This document shows, in pieces, positions 35,001 to 41,801 of a stretch of 64,000 nucleotides of DNA. This DNA is from DLAJ01 sp023663615 (GTDB lineage Bacteria > Bacillota > Clostridia > Lachnospirales > Lachnospiraceae): positions 310,001-374,000 of the forward strand of contig JAMPHA010000001.1 of the NCBI GenBank assembly GCA_023663615.1, given 5' to 3'. Positions within the stretch are counted from its first letter, which is position 1, and each line of letters begins with the position of its first letter. A model generated the notes under the pieces. It searched no databases, was not told where the DNA came from, and saw only the letters and a program-made list of their open reading frames with translations. Made by a program: the position numbers and the translations under genes.

Positions 35001-36585
35001 TTTTGATGCGATTTATTATGAGGCTTTTGCGTGGAGCTTTTTGCGTCCGGGCGAAACCGGCTATAAGTCGGAATATGATAACGGCGGTGTGGACGGAAAA
35101 CTGACCGGATTGAATGGCAGAACGGATTATTTGAATCTGTATCAGTATGACATGGTTATTGTCGGATTTCAGGATTGTGTTCCGGCAATTCCGTCCCAGA
35201 AAGCGGTGGAAGCGCTTCAGCGCTATGCGGATACGGGTAAGAGTATGCTCTTTACGCATGATACCACATATTCGGGCGGATTTGGCAACGGTCCCAGCAA
35301 TTTTACATATACGGGAGGACTTGGACAGTCCTTTAGTATGAACATCCGTGATCTGTGCGGCATGGATCGGTACGGTGTATCGGTTGACTGGTACAGTTAT
35401 GATGCAGAGGGAAGAGCGCAGGATAACCGCAGCGGAAGCCCGATCCGTACGCCGGGTGCACAGGCAAGCGCTTATAATGCATCGAGTGCCGCATATCAGT
35501 GGTATGCGTCCCATCCGGGCGGTACCAGTCGTGACGTGGCGTACGCACCGGGGACGAATCAGACGATGATGGCGGCGCAGACGCAGGGACTGACGTGGAG
35601 TTTGACAGCGGATGAATTTAAGCGGATGTTTAACTGGCATGGGCGCGGCGGAACAATAACGCCGAACAAAAATAGACATAATCCTGATGCGAATGCCCTT
35701 ACGGAAGTAACGCAGGTGAACAGCGGCATCATTACGCAGTACCCGTATGAGATCAGTCCGAGAATCTATGTAGGAACGACCCACGCGCAGTATTATCAGC
35801 TGGATCTGGATACCGATTGGGACGGGGACGGAAGAGGCGATGTCGTGTGCTGGTATGCGATTGCCAGTTTGGATCCGGGGGATTGGAATGACATTTATGA
35901 CTTTTCGCCGAATGATGTAAGGAATAATTATTACATCTACAATAAGGGAAATATTACCTATACCGGAGTTGGTCATTCCACCCAGAAGATCACGCTGGAT
36001 GAAAAGAAACTGTTTATCAACACGTTCGTCGCGGCTTACAATGCAGGTATCCGCAATCCGTCCGTGCGGATCGTGGAGGACGGTTCCGTGAACGCGCCGG
36101 ATTTAGAGAATGCGAGCATTCCGTTTAACGGCGTGGACGCGGCGACGGCGGGAACCTACCGCGTATACTATCAGGTAAAGGATAACAACATTACGCAGGG
36201 AACGAGAAACCTGAGCGTGAAGTATTATATCGGAGGAGCACCCGTGGAAGGCGATATGGCGAACAGCACCGTTGCTGACGTTAATTATCGGACAGAGACA
36301 GGCATCGTCGCAACACTGCTTCCGAACAGCATGAGCGATGGAGACGGCGGACTGATCACTTACAGCGCGGATACCGGACTGCCGGTACGTTATGATCAGG
36401 TGCGAAGCGGTTACAGCTATTACGTTGACGTGCCGTTAAACCGGCTGATTAACAATGAGTCGTTTGACTTCTATGTCGAGGTGGATCTGACGGTGACAGA
36501 CGATCGGACGTTGGAGGAGCGGCTTGCGGCGTCTGACGTCGATAAGCTGACGATCGCCAAGTTAAAGATGTTCTCGCTTGACTAA
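29011..36585 (+). CDS. Giant secreted surface protein with MBG/InlB-like repeats and DUF5057-like regions
   Basis: 2524 residues. A hydrophobic N-terminal segment (VMKVVAAALAVVVAVTTVL) acts as signal or anchor. Residues ~245-375 are low-complexity D/E/N-rich; a 12-residue repeat PEPTQEPETPTE follows (~380-446). Residues ~490-1050 hold four modules ending in FSGWHL, FQGWKI, FSGWLN, FRGWKI, like InlB/MBG repeats. Later regions contain YKDQIRVLELEPCRDYRYYY and KIIHVLQITPNDYGNKMDLEIQ, which I associate with DUF5057, and Rossmann/GATase-like stretches such as YDMVIVGFQDC with KSMLFTHDTTYSGG. No LPXTG or C-terminal membrane helix is seen. It follows the T4P genes and may be a pilus-linked adhesin; this is inference. 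ATG 29011 has AAGGGGAG 7 nt upstream. Confidence 0.75.
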   Translation: MKKKNQNVMKVVAAALAVVVAVTTVLHNDERLMARETFSGLQTMLDNNQQLTIVEIVDDFSESSMGYLFSGVEPYNVREAKRNEEMDDLIDELLTKGLLTTGDTDDWNSYPLRYEIIDTLYSDYANDRDILQNEDYRQQGEEAATLSGYYVPIDSGTANGERAFYRCKEDDYKKMQTMTPAALRGAADQIRESYAPELEGEDALPDGYEIKAGDGYQYFQFIVGDPKDAAVPQSSTGRTMPAGGTDEGDVEEPDEGDVEESDGKPMDGEENPPENGSTPSADDDTPENGSTPSADTENVSSNNTDGNNTDGNNPKNEDIDGEDIDGEDIGSEDIGGDGTEVSSMVIYVEFDEKNSVLVASTSDMAGFSALESESASQNDEPETPTEPEPTQEPETPTEPEPTQEPEKPTEPEPTQEPETPTEPEPTQKPETPTEPEPTQEPETPTESNNDDPDKTDDGNLDDTDPDDLDLDNEAPDDENKDDEDPDGENKTEVSITYHWEDAPACGDDETLKDSDGNTHALANPEDWNTSVTLEASEESEDSCFYTVNSEYGEGMTLDLCAGDQVLGTYTFSGWHLSGEVVTEIEITEETENLELTGKWTYEPKEERSITITYEWILEEEEEGTLPSGVTISNIVLKSEIQTFGLSGESEEEISCPEGEEVLVTGEEPAYYTVDEDFVEGAEFVALDEEGHEIGTCTFQGWKIDNEGDVREGEIELYSDTTFVGVMLFTANTHTLSYSFEFPWTGVTGADGKTQYFNDGKGVDNGITIPANTSLTGTDADNKDLSIMLARGGCLLFGSVGDYTSNVGYRDLSVPTDNNAYHENDTCTVDGTYKEGDMVIVAAKQTINGGDVFVPVGTLTFSGWLNPTTNKPFASDALTMSMPNNDVTITGEWTFTGAQKCNIQYEWRLYEENADGEVTYNENVFENVTPDENSNLIYLGDNAVTLPNGVELAGGYYEGNIKLPEVDGEWYQGADYPLDTTFTEGTKVYVLDSEANDKELVGTYIFRGWKIEKGATGSIENALDLTPVELQNGIRLETGTVNIYGIWEYQPEATANVIAGTGRAYVYVNDTIHNNDWFRYYVLGLDEDEYSKVNIRVVTYLADGSAKRAYGYKAEEDCPTLADAIQKADLVYLNTDGVYTNEEGSVESFSGRLSADNAKALLARACNAERKSRLAVILDGSVRNNTVDDNVKKVRTILLQEDIGEAYQSLDGDTITYDSAYTATGWQILAAQVDDAVKNNGNFVHDNIYCVSDRRADFRNTTYSDERFSAVNKELMPALANADFENRFTDNVTDAGFAEVYQAIQKENYERARNGGQASLDEYVMPATAVAYILNYRDYDPIIYKDQIRVLELEPCRDYRYYYDELDHPSAEEELAKKKAFATDWAQDFLAKLDADPNAITIDGMTTSEFCGKIMDIYEEYDVIYIGSNNRLLKQQTDEGALRWMPGTYSGTVSRRKQYDERTLYTYHDGNWYESKAVSAEQQEYLLENGPTIDIGDGWCWKWDSNTRTWTKLTTWDGDAPTWDVWGGNYHYNPQTGKWYEKRYDFGEEVLLPNGIPEEFFLDGNNADDSTWRWRVAGGDWINGQYLTHEAGWYHKVYAPAVTYTVYADSNMDGMLYTHVGDKMSGIYASDYTGHLENESAYGFRSSGNDILDTQVEELIDYLKGGSLVILSSDFMTQNENGKDVINSSDMTYPTAHGAGHGILDTSSYVYQFVRSCFEREADGSDVPRYANLIVEDYGNGELKDTEAFVEALNQQKVTLNLYAMPTPYGYEECAVSSTSGTIVNKWNGQNETYNRDYDHAVTRIDEDTRSMLQAESDGRYYLNYEFMIGNLSAVAPLTTRYHVQLFLDSNSDGIYNTASEELSDITVINAQTGEVLERVNGRYQLQMNVPYRVRRELPDGYIGCIGWKLMVTQNGNEHIHDSVTGLTAVAVQPGYSDEVNPATGKKIIHVLQITPNDYGNKMDLEIQTDLSKAAEGNGNFDEEWYELLTNLPDFEIDFDAIYYEAFAWSFLRPGETGYKSEYDNGGVDGKLTGLNGRTDYLNLYQYDMVIVGFQDCVPAIPSQKAVEALQRYADTGKSMLFTHDTTYSGGFGNGPSNFTYTGGLGQSFSMNIRDLCGMDRYGVSVDWYSYDAEGRAQDNRSGSPIRTPGAQASAYNASSAAYQWYASHPGGTSRDVAYAPGTNQTMMAAQTQGLTWSLTADEFKRMFNWHGRGGTITPNKNRHNPDANALTEVTQVNSGIITQYPYEISPRIYVGTTHAQYYQLDLDTDWDGDGRGDVVCWYAIASLDPGDWNDIYDFSPNDVRNNYYIYNKGNITYTGVGHSTQKITLDEKKLFINTFVAAYNAGIRNPSVRIVEDGSVNAPDLENASIPFNGVDAATAGTYRVYYQVKDNNITQGTRNLSVKYYIGGAPVEGDMANSTVADVNYRTETGIVATLLPNSMSDGDGGLITYSADTGLPVRYDQVRSGYSYYVDVPLNRLINNESFDFYVEVDLTVTDDRTLEERLAASDVDKLTIAKLKMFSLD
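30151..30348 (+). repeat. 36-nt coding repeat inside the giant gene, 5.5 copies
   Basis: The 36-nt unit encodes PETPTEPEPTQE with single changes (PEK, TQK). Five full copies and a half copy are present. It forms a proline-rich stalk typical of cell-wall-spanning segments, and copy number should vary by slipped replication. Confidence 0.9.
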
Positions 36586-36606
36586 TCTTAAAAGGACCAA
36601 GATCAG

Positions 36607-36645
36607 ACTCCGGGGAAGCAGGAAATGTGCTTCTCCGGAGTTTTG
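36607..36645 (+). terminator. Intrinsic terminator after the giant gene
   Basis: Stem ACTCCGGGGAAGCA (36607-36620) with TGCTTCTCCGGAGT (36628-36641), 14 bp with one G-U, loop GGAAATG, followed by TTTTGAGGTTT. It lies 21 nt after the stop and probably ends the T4P/giant-protein transcript. Confidence 0.85.
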
Positions 36646-36670
36646 AGGTTTATCAAAAAGCATTTTTCTC

Positions 36671-36685
36671 AGGCTTTTCGCCGGA
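36671..36685 (+). repeat. 15-bp direct repeat, left copy
   Basis: AGGCTTTTCGCCGGA occurs here and again exactly at 37602-37616; similarity extends about 10 bases further right (AAAATCCAAT versus CAAACCCAAT). The two copies flank the truncated ATPase remnant, as a recombination or insertion scar would. Confidence 0.75.
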
Positions 36686-36742
36686 AAATCCAATCAAAAA
36701 CAATTCACCTCAAACTTGCGACGCAAATGGACTAAGTTATAG

Positions 36743-37441
36743 ATAAAAATTCAGAGGAGTGCTTGCTATTTTGGTGACAGTGTGGCACTACTAAAGGATA
36801 TTGTGGAGCGAAACAAGATAGAGCGTGAGGATATTTTGCAGGAGATACTTGATTTCCTTGCTTCCCAGATAAGCTCGTTGACCAATCCGGCCAATGTGGC
36901 GAATGTCATAGCAAATCGGAAGAATGAAAAAGTGAATCCTGCGCTGGTATCAAACTATATCCGGTATATCATGGATTCTTTTTTGATCGCGACCGCCAAA
37001 AGATATGATGTGAAAGGCAAGACCTATTTTCATTATCCGAATAAATATTATTACACCGATATGGGACTACGCAATGCAAGGCTGAACTATAGGCAGTATG
37101 ATCCGGGACATATCATGGAAAATCTGATTTATAATGAGTTGGTACGCCGGGGATATTCGGTTGATGTCGGGGTGGTAACTGACAGATCGGGTGGTAAAAA
37201 AATACAGAAAGAAATTGATTTTGTCGTGAATGACGCCGACAAAAGAATTTATATTCAATCTGCGTTTCAGATGAATACAGGGGCAAAAGAATCGTCGGAA
37301 CTTGCTTCTTTAATGCTGGCAAAAGATTTTTTCAAAAAGATAATCATTCGTATGGATATACCGCATGATTTTTATGATGACAATGGCATTTACCACTGCA
37401 GTCTTATGAGTTTTCTGAATGGAAAAGCGGAATTGCTCTGA
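36743..37441 (+). pseudogene. 5'-truncated AAA ATPase, DUF4143 C-terminal part only
   Basis: The frame is open from 36743 (after a stop at 36740) and reads ALLKDIVERNKIEREDILQEIL onward. It matches the C-terminal third of the ~400-residue AAA_14/DUF4143 proteins: LTNPANVANVIA, VSNYIRYIMDSFLIATAKRYDVKGK, YYYTDMGLRNARLNYRQ, HIMENLIYNELVRRGYSVDVGVV and KEIDFVV with a C-terminal KKIIIRMDIP. The whole P-loop ATPase half (Walker A and B) is absent. No ribosome site supports the GTG at 36782. It looks like a decayed remnant, flanked by 15-bp direct repeats. A rescued shorter protein cannot be excluded. Confidence 0.78.
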
Positions 37442-37570
37442 ATGTGAAAACGGGAACAGCGGCACAGCAAAAACGGGAATGCGAAACAGCAAAAAACACT
37501 TGCGCAGACAGCCGGCAGGTGCTATAGTCATACCATAAAGAAATAAAAAGCTGCGAAAGCGGCACACTTC

Positions 37571-37591
37571 GCGCGGGAAACTACCCCGCGC
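37571..37591 (+). terminator. GC hairpin after the ATPase remnant
   Basis: GCGCGGG (37571-37577) pairs with CCCGCGC (37585-37591), loop of 7, followed by ACCTTTCTT. A modest terminator candidate in the 293-nt gap 37442-37734. The right copy of the AGGCTTTTCGCCGGA repeat follows at 37602-37616. Confidence 0.45.
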
Positions 37592-37601
37592 ACCTTTCTT
37601 A

Positions 37602-37616
37602 AGGCTTTTCGCCGGA
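37602..37616 (+). repeat. 15-bp direct repeat, right copy
   Basis: Second copy of AGGCTTTTCGCCGGA, 931 bp downstream of the left copy at 36671, on the same strand. It marks the right side of the ATPase-remnant segment and precedes the Rpn-like gene. Confidence 0.75.
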
Positions 37617-37734
37617 CAAACCCAATTTTCTTAATGTGGAAGGAAATGAACGAAGAAGATTTCGCGAAAATTCAGTTTCCAAAAGCGGTTGTCCGATGTA
37701 TAATAAAAAATGATAAAAGTAGAGGGTGATATTT

Positions 37735-38571
37735 TTGAATATGACAGAGCAGACACGCCAAAAACAGATATATCAAGAACAGATGCATCTGTTAGATTTA
37801 GAACGTCTGAAATCGTTCCGTTATATGGACGATGATTTTATGACCGTCTGTCTTGCGGATAATTTTGAAGGAGTGGAACTGATACTACAGATTGTTTTAG
37901 GAAAAAAGGACATAAAAATCAAATCTGTTCGGACGCAGGAGGTGCTGAAAAACTTACAGGGGCGTTCCGCCACATTGGATGTTCATGCGGTTGACGGCGA
38001 TAAAAAGGAATTTGATGTGGAAATCCAGCGTTCAGACGCAGGAGCAGGCGCCAAAAGGGCAAGGCATAACAGCAGCCTGTTGGATGCGCATATATTAAAG
38101 AGCGGCGAAGAAACGGAGGACATTCCTGACAGTTATGTTGTTTTCATTACAGAAAATGATGTGATGAAAGGAAACCAGCCGATCTATCCGGTAGAGAGAT
38201 ATGTGACAATCGGAGAAAACAAAGTATTGTTTGGCGACGGTTCACATATCCTATATGTGAATGGAAAATACAGGGGCGATGATGAAATCGGGAAGCTGAT
38301 GCACGATTTTTCATGCACGAACCCTGATGATATGAATTATGAGGAACTTGCAAAAAAGGCGAGGTACTTCAAGCAGGACGAGAAAGGAGTAAAAGCCATG
38401 TGTAAGATGATGGAAGATATGAGGAATGAGGCGGAATTAAATAAGGCAAAAAGGACAGCGGATCATTTGATAAAGCTGGGCAAAATGACTTTAGAAGAAA
38501 TAGCAGAAGCTACGGAATTGTCTCTTGATATAGTTAAGGAGTTAGAAAACAAGTCAATGCAGTTAGCATGA
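37735..38571 (+). CDS. Rpn-like PD-(D/E)XK nuclease family protein
   Basis: About 278 residues, a different subfamily from the two copies near 16-17 kb. The nuclease core reads RYMDDDFMTVCLADNFEGVELILQIVLG, then SATLDVHAVDGDKKEFDVEIQRSD (the D...E-x-Q catalytic strand of PDDEXK_2 type), ARHNSSLLDAHIL, and SYVVFITENDVMKGNQPIYPVERY. The C-terminal helix region LGKMTLEEIAEATELSLDIVKELE is a typical tail of clostridial PD-(D/E)XK transposase-like proteins. The start is unsure: TTG 37735 is 8 nt from AGAGGG, ATG 37741 is in frame. A TATAAT at 37699-37704 may be its -10 box. Confidence 0.8.
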   Translation: MNMTEQTRQKQIYQEQMHLLDLERLKSFRYMDDDFMTVCLADNFEGVELILQIVLGKKDIKIKSVRTQEVLKNLQGRSATLDVHAVDGDKKEFDVEIQRSDAGAGAKRARHNSSLLDAHILKSGEETEDIPDSYVVFITENDVMKGNQPIYPVERYVTIGENKVLFGDGSHILYVNGKYRGDDEIGKLMHDFSCTNPDDMNYEELAKKARYFKQDEKGVKAMCKMMEDMRNEAELNKAKRTADHLIKLGKMTLEEIAEATELSLDIVKELENKSMQLA

Positions 38572-38619
38572 TCGGCAGAACAATTTACTGGAAATGTTTT
38601 GGAAATCATAAGAATTTTG

Positions 38620-38648
38620 TTGCAGCCGGTTCCTTTTTTCGATATAAT
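38620..38648 (+). promoter_or_regulatory. Distal promoter upstream of the flagellar operon
   Basis: TTGCAG (38620-38625) and TATAAT (38643-38648) with a 17-nt spacer, in the 355-nt gap 38572-38926. A transcript from here would pass through the hairpin at 38729-38789 before reaching flgB. Confidence 0.5.
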
Positions 38649-38728
38649 GGACACATAGCAGCGGCATGACAGCGGCACAGCAGCAGATTCGGGAATTTCA
38701 TATCGGTCACAAGGCGGTGACAGGGGGC

Positions 38729-38789
38729 AAAAAGGATTTTTTTGACGGGCAGAGGTTCTGAATCTCTCTCGTTTCAAATATCCTTTTTT
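38729..38789 (+). terminator. Nested hairpin with T-run ahead of flgB, possible attenuator
   Basis: Outer arms AAAAAGGAT (38729-38737) and ATCCTTTTT (38780-38788) enclose a second hairpin AGAGGTT/AATCTCT (38751-38757 with 38761-38767, loop CTG). The right arm itself is a T-run. It could end the Rpn-like transcript or attenuate transcription from the distal promoter into the flagellar genes. Confidence 0.45.
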
Positions 38790-38811
38790 GAGGTTTTTAT
38801 GCAAAAAATAC

Positions 38812-38839
38812 TTGTCTTTTTGGATAAAAGACCTATAAT
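38812..38839 (+). promoter_or_regulatory. Proximal flagellar operon promoter
   Basis: TTGTCT (38812-38817) and TATAAT (38834-38839) with a 16-nt spacer, placing the transcript start about 80 nt before flgB. It is a sigma-A-like promoter; no sigma-28 signature is evident, as expected for the early fla/che operon of Firmicutes. Confidence 0.6.
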
Positions 38840-38926
38840 AGGTAGTGTGAACTTACTCTGCCCGCCGGAAGATATGGCGGATGTGCAGATGGTCAGACAG
38901 CACAGGAAGGGCGTGAGGGTGAAGGA

Positions 38927-39316
38927 ATGTTTAAGAGTGACGTATTTGACTATATCAATGTGCTGGACAGGGCGGCGGACGCTTCTTGGACCAGACAGGA
39001 ATTGATCTCTCATAATATTGCGAATGACGATACGCCGGGCTATAAGCGGCAGGACATCAATTTTGAGAGAGAGCTTCAGCGTGCGCTGGGGAATTCACGG
39101 TATCAGACGATGGATGCCAAGGTGAGAAATTTAAGGTCAAGCGAGCTGGCAGGGCGGATTTATACGGATGGGAGCAATTATTCCTACCGTTATGACGGGA
39201 ACAATGTGGATATTGATGCGGAGAATACCTATCTCGCGGAGAATCAGATTACGTATAATGCCTTGATGACGAGCATTAAGCAGGAATTCAGCGACTTAAA
39301 GACCGTGATCAAATAG
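38927..39316 (+). CDS. flgB: Flagellar basal-body rod protein FlgB
   Basis: A 129-residue proximal rod protein. It shows the rod-protein motif RQELISHNIANDDTPGYKRQDINFE near the N-terminus and the C-terminal helix NQITYNALMTSIKQEFSDLKTVI. Exported through the flagellar type III gate, it joins FliF to the rod. First gene of the operon; FlgC follows 11 nt downstream. Confidence 0.93.
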   Translation: MFKSDVFDYINVLDRAADASWTRQELISHNIANDDTPGYKRQDINFERELQRALGNSRYQTMDAKVRNLRSSELAGRIYTDGSNYSYRYDGNNVDIDAENTYLAENQITYNALMTSIKQEFSDLKTVIK

Positions 39317-39327
39317 GAGGGATAAGC

Positions 39328-39780
39328 ATGGGAATGTTTGATGCGTTTGCGATCAGCGGTTCCGGTTTGACGGCGCAGCGCTATCGCATGGATATTATTG
39401 CAGAGAATCTGGCGAATGTGGACACGACAAGGACGCAGGACGGTACGCCGTACCGCAGGAAGGTCGTGACGTTTGAGGAGCGCGGCGGTTCGCAGGGAAC
39501 ATCGTTCGGCCATGCGCTCAGCAGGGCGTCCAAGAATTATGTCGGTCTTGGCGTGCGTGTGGACGGCGTCTATGAAGATACCTGGTCGGATATGATCATG
39601 GCGTATGATCCTTCCCATCCCGATGCGGACGAGAACGGGTATGTGACGTATCCGAATGTAAAGACCGTTCAGGAAATGACGGATCTGATCGACGCGAGCC
39701 GCTCTTATGAAGCGAACGCGACAGCATTTCAGGCGAGCAAGAGCATGGCGATGAAAGCGCTTGAGATCGGCGGACAATAA
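39328..39780 (+). CDS. flgC: Flagellar basal-body rod protein FlgC
   Basis: A 150-residue proximal rod protein of typical length. The N-terminal SGSGLTAQRYRMDIIAENLANVDTTRT motif and the C-terminal MTDLIDASRSYEANATAFQASKSMAMKALEI are the characteristic rod/hook family ends that form the coiled D0 region. GGAGGG precedes the ATG. Confidence 0.95.
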   Translation: MGMFDAFAISGSGLTAQRYRMDIIAENLANVDTTRTQDGTPYRRKVVTFEERGGSQGTSFGHALSRASKNYVGLGVRVDGVYEDTWSDMIMAYDPSHPDADENGYVTYPNVKTVQEMTDLIDASRSYEANATAFQASKSMAMKALEIGGQ

Positions 39781-39819
39781 ACAGACAGCATAAGAATTAC
39801 ATAAAAGGGAGTCATAAGC

Positions 39820-40173
39820 ATGGACGTACAATCATTATATAATGTTGGGGACACAAGGGTGCTGTCCACCCAGAACACCCATATGATCAAACAGCTTGAT
39901 GAAAAGGGCGAACTGAGCATTTTAGGGGACGGCAGTGAGAACGGCAATATGTTCCAGAATATTCTCAATTCTGCCATCAACAGCATTAATGTGACGAACG
40001 GCTATCTTTCCGATGCAGAAAATGAGAAGATAAAGCTTGCGCTTGGACAGACGGAAAATACGCACGATCTGACGATCGCACTGTCTAAGGCGTCTACAGC
40101 GCTGCAATATACGGTCGCGGTCAGGGATCGTTTTCTTGATGCGTATAAAGAGATTATGCAGATCAACGTATAG
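39820..40173 (+). CDS. fliE: Flagellar hook-basal body protein FliE
   Basis: A 117-residue protein that joins the MS ring to the rod. The C-terminal half LTIALSKASTALQYTVAVRDRFLDAYKEIMQINV is the diagnostic FliE end. The N-terminal half is less conserved and includes a Gly/Asn-rich stretch. AAAGGGAG lies upstream of the ATG. Confidence 0.92.
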   Translation: MDVQSLYNVGDTRVLSTQNTHMIKQLDEKGELSILGDGSENGNMFQNILNSAINSINVTNGYLSDAENEKIKLALGQTENTHDLTIALSKASTALQYTVAVRDRFLDAYKEIMQINV

Positions 40174-40196
40174 TTTCTTAAGGGGAGATACATAAA

Positions 40197-41795
40197 ATGA
40201 TAGAAAGCATAAAACAATTTCCAAAGCGCTTTTTGGAGTGGTGGAACAAGTTTACGGTCAAGCAGCGCTTTATTATCATGGGAGCAACGGCGGCGGTGCT
40301 GGCGGGGCTGATCGTGATGATTCTTGTGCTGAACAAACCGAAATATGTGGAGCTGATCACCTGTGATTCGACCAAGCAGGCGTCGGAGGTAACGGGGCTT
40401 TTAGACGATGCGGGGCTGACTTACCGTGTGGATGATGATGCGTTAAAGATCGAGATTTTGAAGGATCAGATTTCCAACGCGCGGCTCCTGCTCGGTGAGA
40501 ACGGGATACCGAGCACGACTTATACCTTAAGCGAGGCGTTAAGCGGCGGCCTGAGCACAACGGAATCGGACAAAGAGAAGCGCTATCAGGAGTACGCACA
40601 GAGCGAACTGGAAGAAGATCTGGAAGGATATGACTTTGTCAAGAATGCGACCGTGAACATCACGATACCAAGGGATGACGGGACGCTGATTTCGACAGGG
40701 GCGGAGACGACTGCGGCTGTCTGGCTGGAATTAAAGTCGGAAATGACAATGGATATGGCGCGGGGGCTGGCGCGTTTTGTCGCGACGGCGCTTGGAAACG
40801 CCACAACGGATCATATCATCATCATGGATAACGAGGGTAACACCTATTTTGTAGGCGGTGAAGATACCTCGGCTATTGGCACGGCAAACAATCAGCTCAC
40901 GCTGAAACAGGAGATGGAAAACAATATAACGGCGCAGGTGCGGAACGTTTTGAGCGGGACGGGAGAATTTGACATGATCTCCGTTGCACCGAGTCTGGAT
41001 CTTGACTTTTCCAGCACGGAGCTTACATGGCATAATTACGGGGCGCCCGACGGCATGAGCCAGGGCTACTATTCAAGTGAACGACAGTATAACGAGACGA
41101 CCACCAGCGGAGGGGGCGGCGTTCCGGGGACGACGTCGAATGACGAGACCGTAACGTATGAACTCGATACGGACGGTACGAGTTCGAGTGAGATTGAGGA
41201 ATATGACAGACAGTATGTGCTGGATGAAGAGATCGGAACGCAGACGACGCCGGCGGGCACGATCCGTTACGACTCTTCCACGATTGCGATTTCCACGGTC
41301 AGATATAACGTGATCCGGGAAGAGGATGCGCGTGATCAGGGACTGCTCGACGGAATTTCATGGAACGAGTACAAAAATCAGAATTCCGAGCGTACCAAGC
41401 TGGAGGTTGATGAGGACTGGATCGCCATGGCGGCAGGAGCGTCCGGCATTCCGGCGGCGAATATTGCGTTTGTCATGTATAGTGAGAATATGTTCATTGA
41501 TGCAGAGGGTTCCTCCATTCATGCATCAGATGTGTTGACGGTAATATTGATCATTATTATTCTTGCGCTTCTGGCGTTTGTCGTCCTGCGGAGTATGCGC
41601 GGCGAGAAGCGTCAGGACGAGGAGGAAGAGCTGTCAGTGGAATCACTGCTGCAGTCCACTCCGGCGGAAGAACTGGAAGATATTGAAGTAGAGGAAAAAT
41701 CCGAGGTCCGCAGACTGATTGATAAATTTGTCGATGATAATCCGGAAGCGGCGGCAAATCTTTTGCGGAATTGGCTCAATGAGGACTGGGGGTAG
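40197..41795 (+). CDS. fliF: Flagellar MS-ring protein FliF
   Basis: A 532-residue membrane protein. First membrane helix at residues ~24-45 (IIMGATAAVLAGLIVMILVLN), then ring-building motifs including SEALSGGLSTTESDKEKRYQEYAQSEL and FVKNATVNITIPRDD, a variable S/T/G-rich middle (residues ~290-340), a second membrane helix near 442-466 (LTVILIIIILALLAFVVL), and a C-terminal acidic tail that binds FliG. Length and topology are normal. Confidence 0.95.
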   Translation: MIESIKQFPKRFLEWWNKFTVKQRFIIMGATAAVLAGLIVMILVLNKPKYVELITCDSTKQASEVTGLLDDAGLTYRVDDDALKIEILKDQISNARLLLGENGIPSTTYTLSEALSGGLSTTESDKEKRYQEYAQSELEEDLEGYDFVKNATVNITIPRDDGTLISTGAETTAAVWLELKSEMTMDMARGLARFVATALGNATTDHIIIMDNEGNTYFVGGEDTSAIGTANNQLTLKQEMENNITAQVRNVLSGTGEFDMISVAPSLDLDFSSTELTWHNYGAPDGMSQGYYSSERQYNETTTSGGGGVPGTTSNDETVTYELDTDGTSSSEIEEYDRQYVLDEEIGTQTTPAGTIRYDSSTIAISTVRYNVIREEDARDQGLLDGISWNEYKNQNSERTKLEVDEDWIAMAAGASGIPAANIAFVMYSENMFIDAEGSSIHASDVLTVILIIIILALLAFVVLRSMRGEKRQDEEEELSVESLLQSTPAEELEDIEVEEKSEVRRLIDKFVDDNPEAAANLLRNWLNEDWG

Positions 41796-41801
41796 ACCTT
41801 T

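Noticed and set aside
38742..39005. Short frame ahead of flgB
   Set aside because: It covers the promoter region and overlaps flgB in another frame, with no ribosome site.
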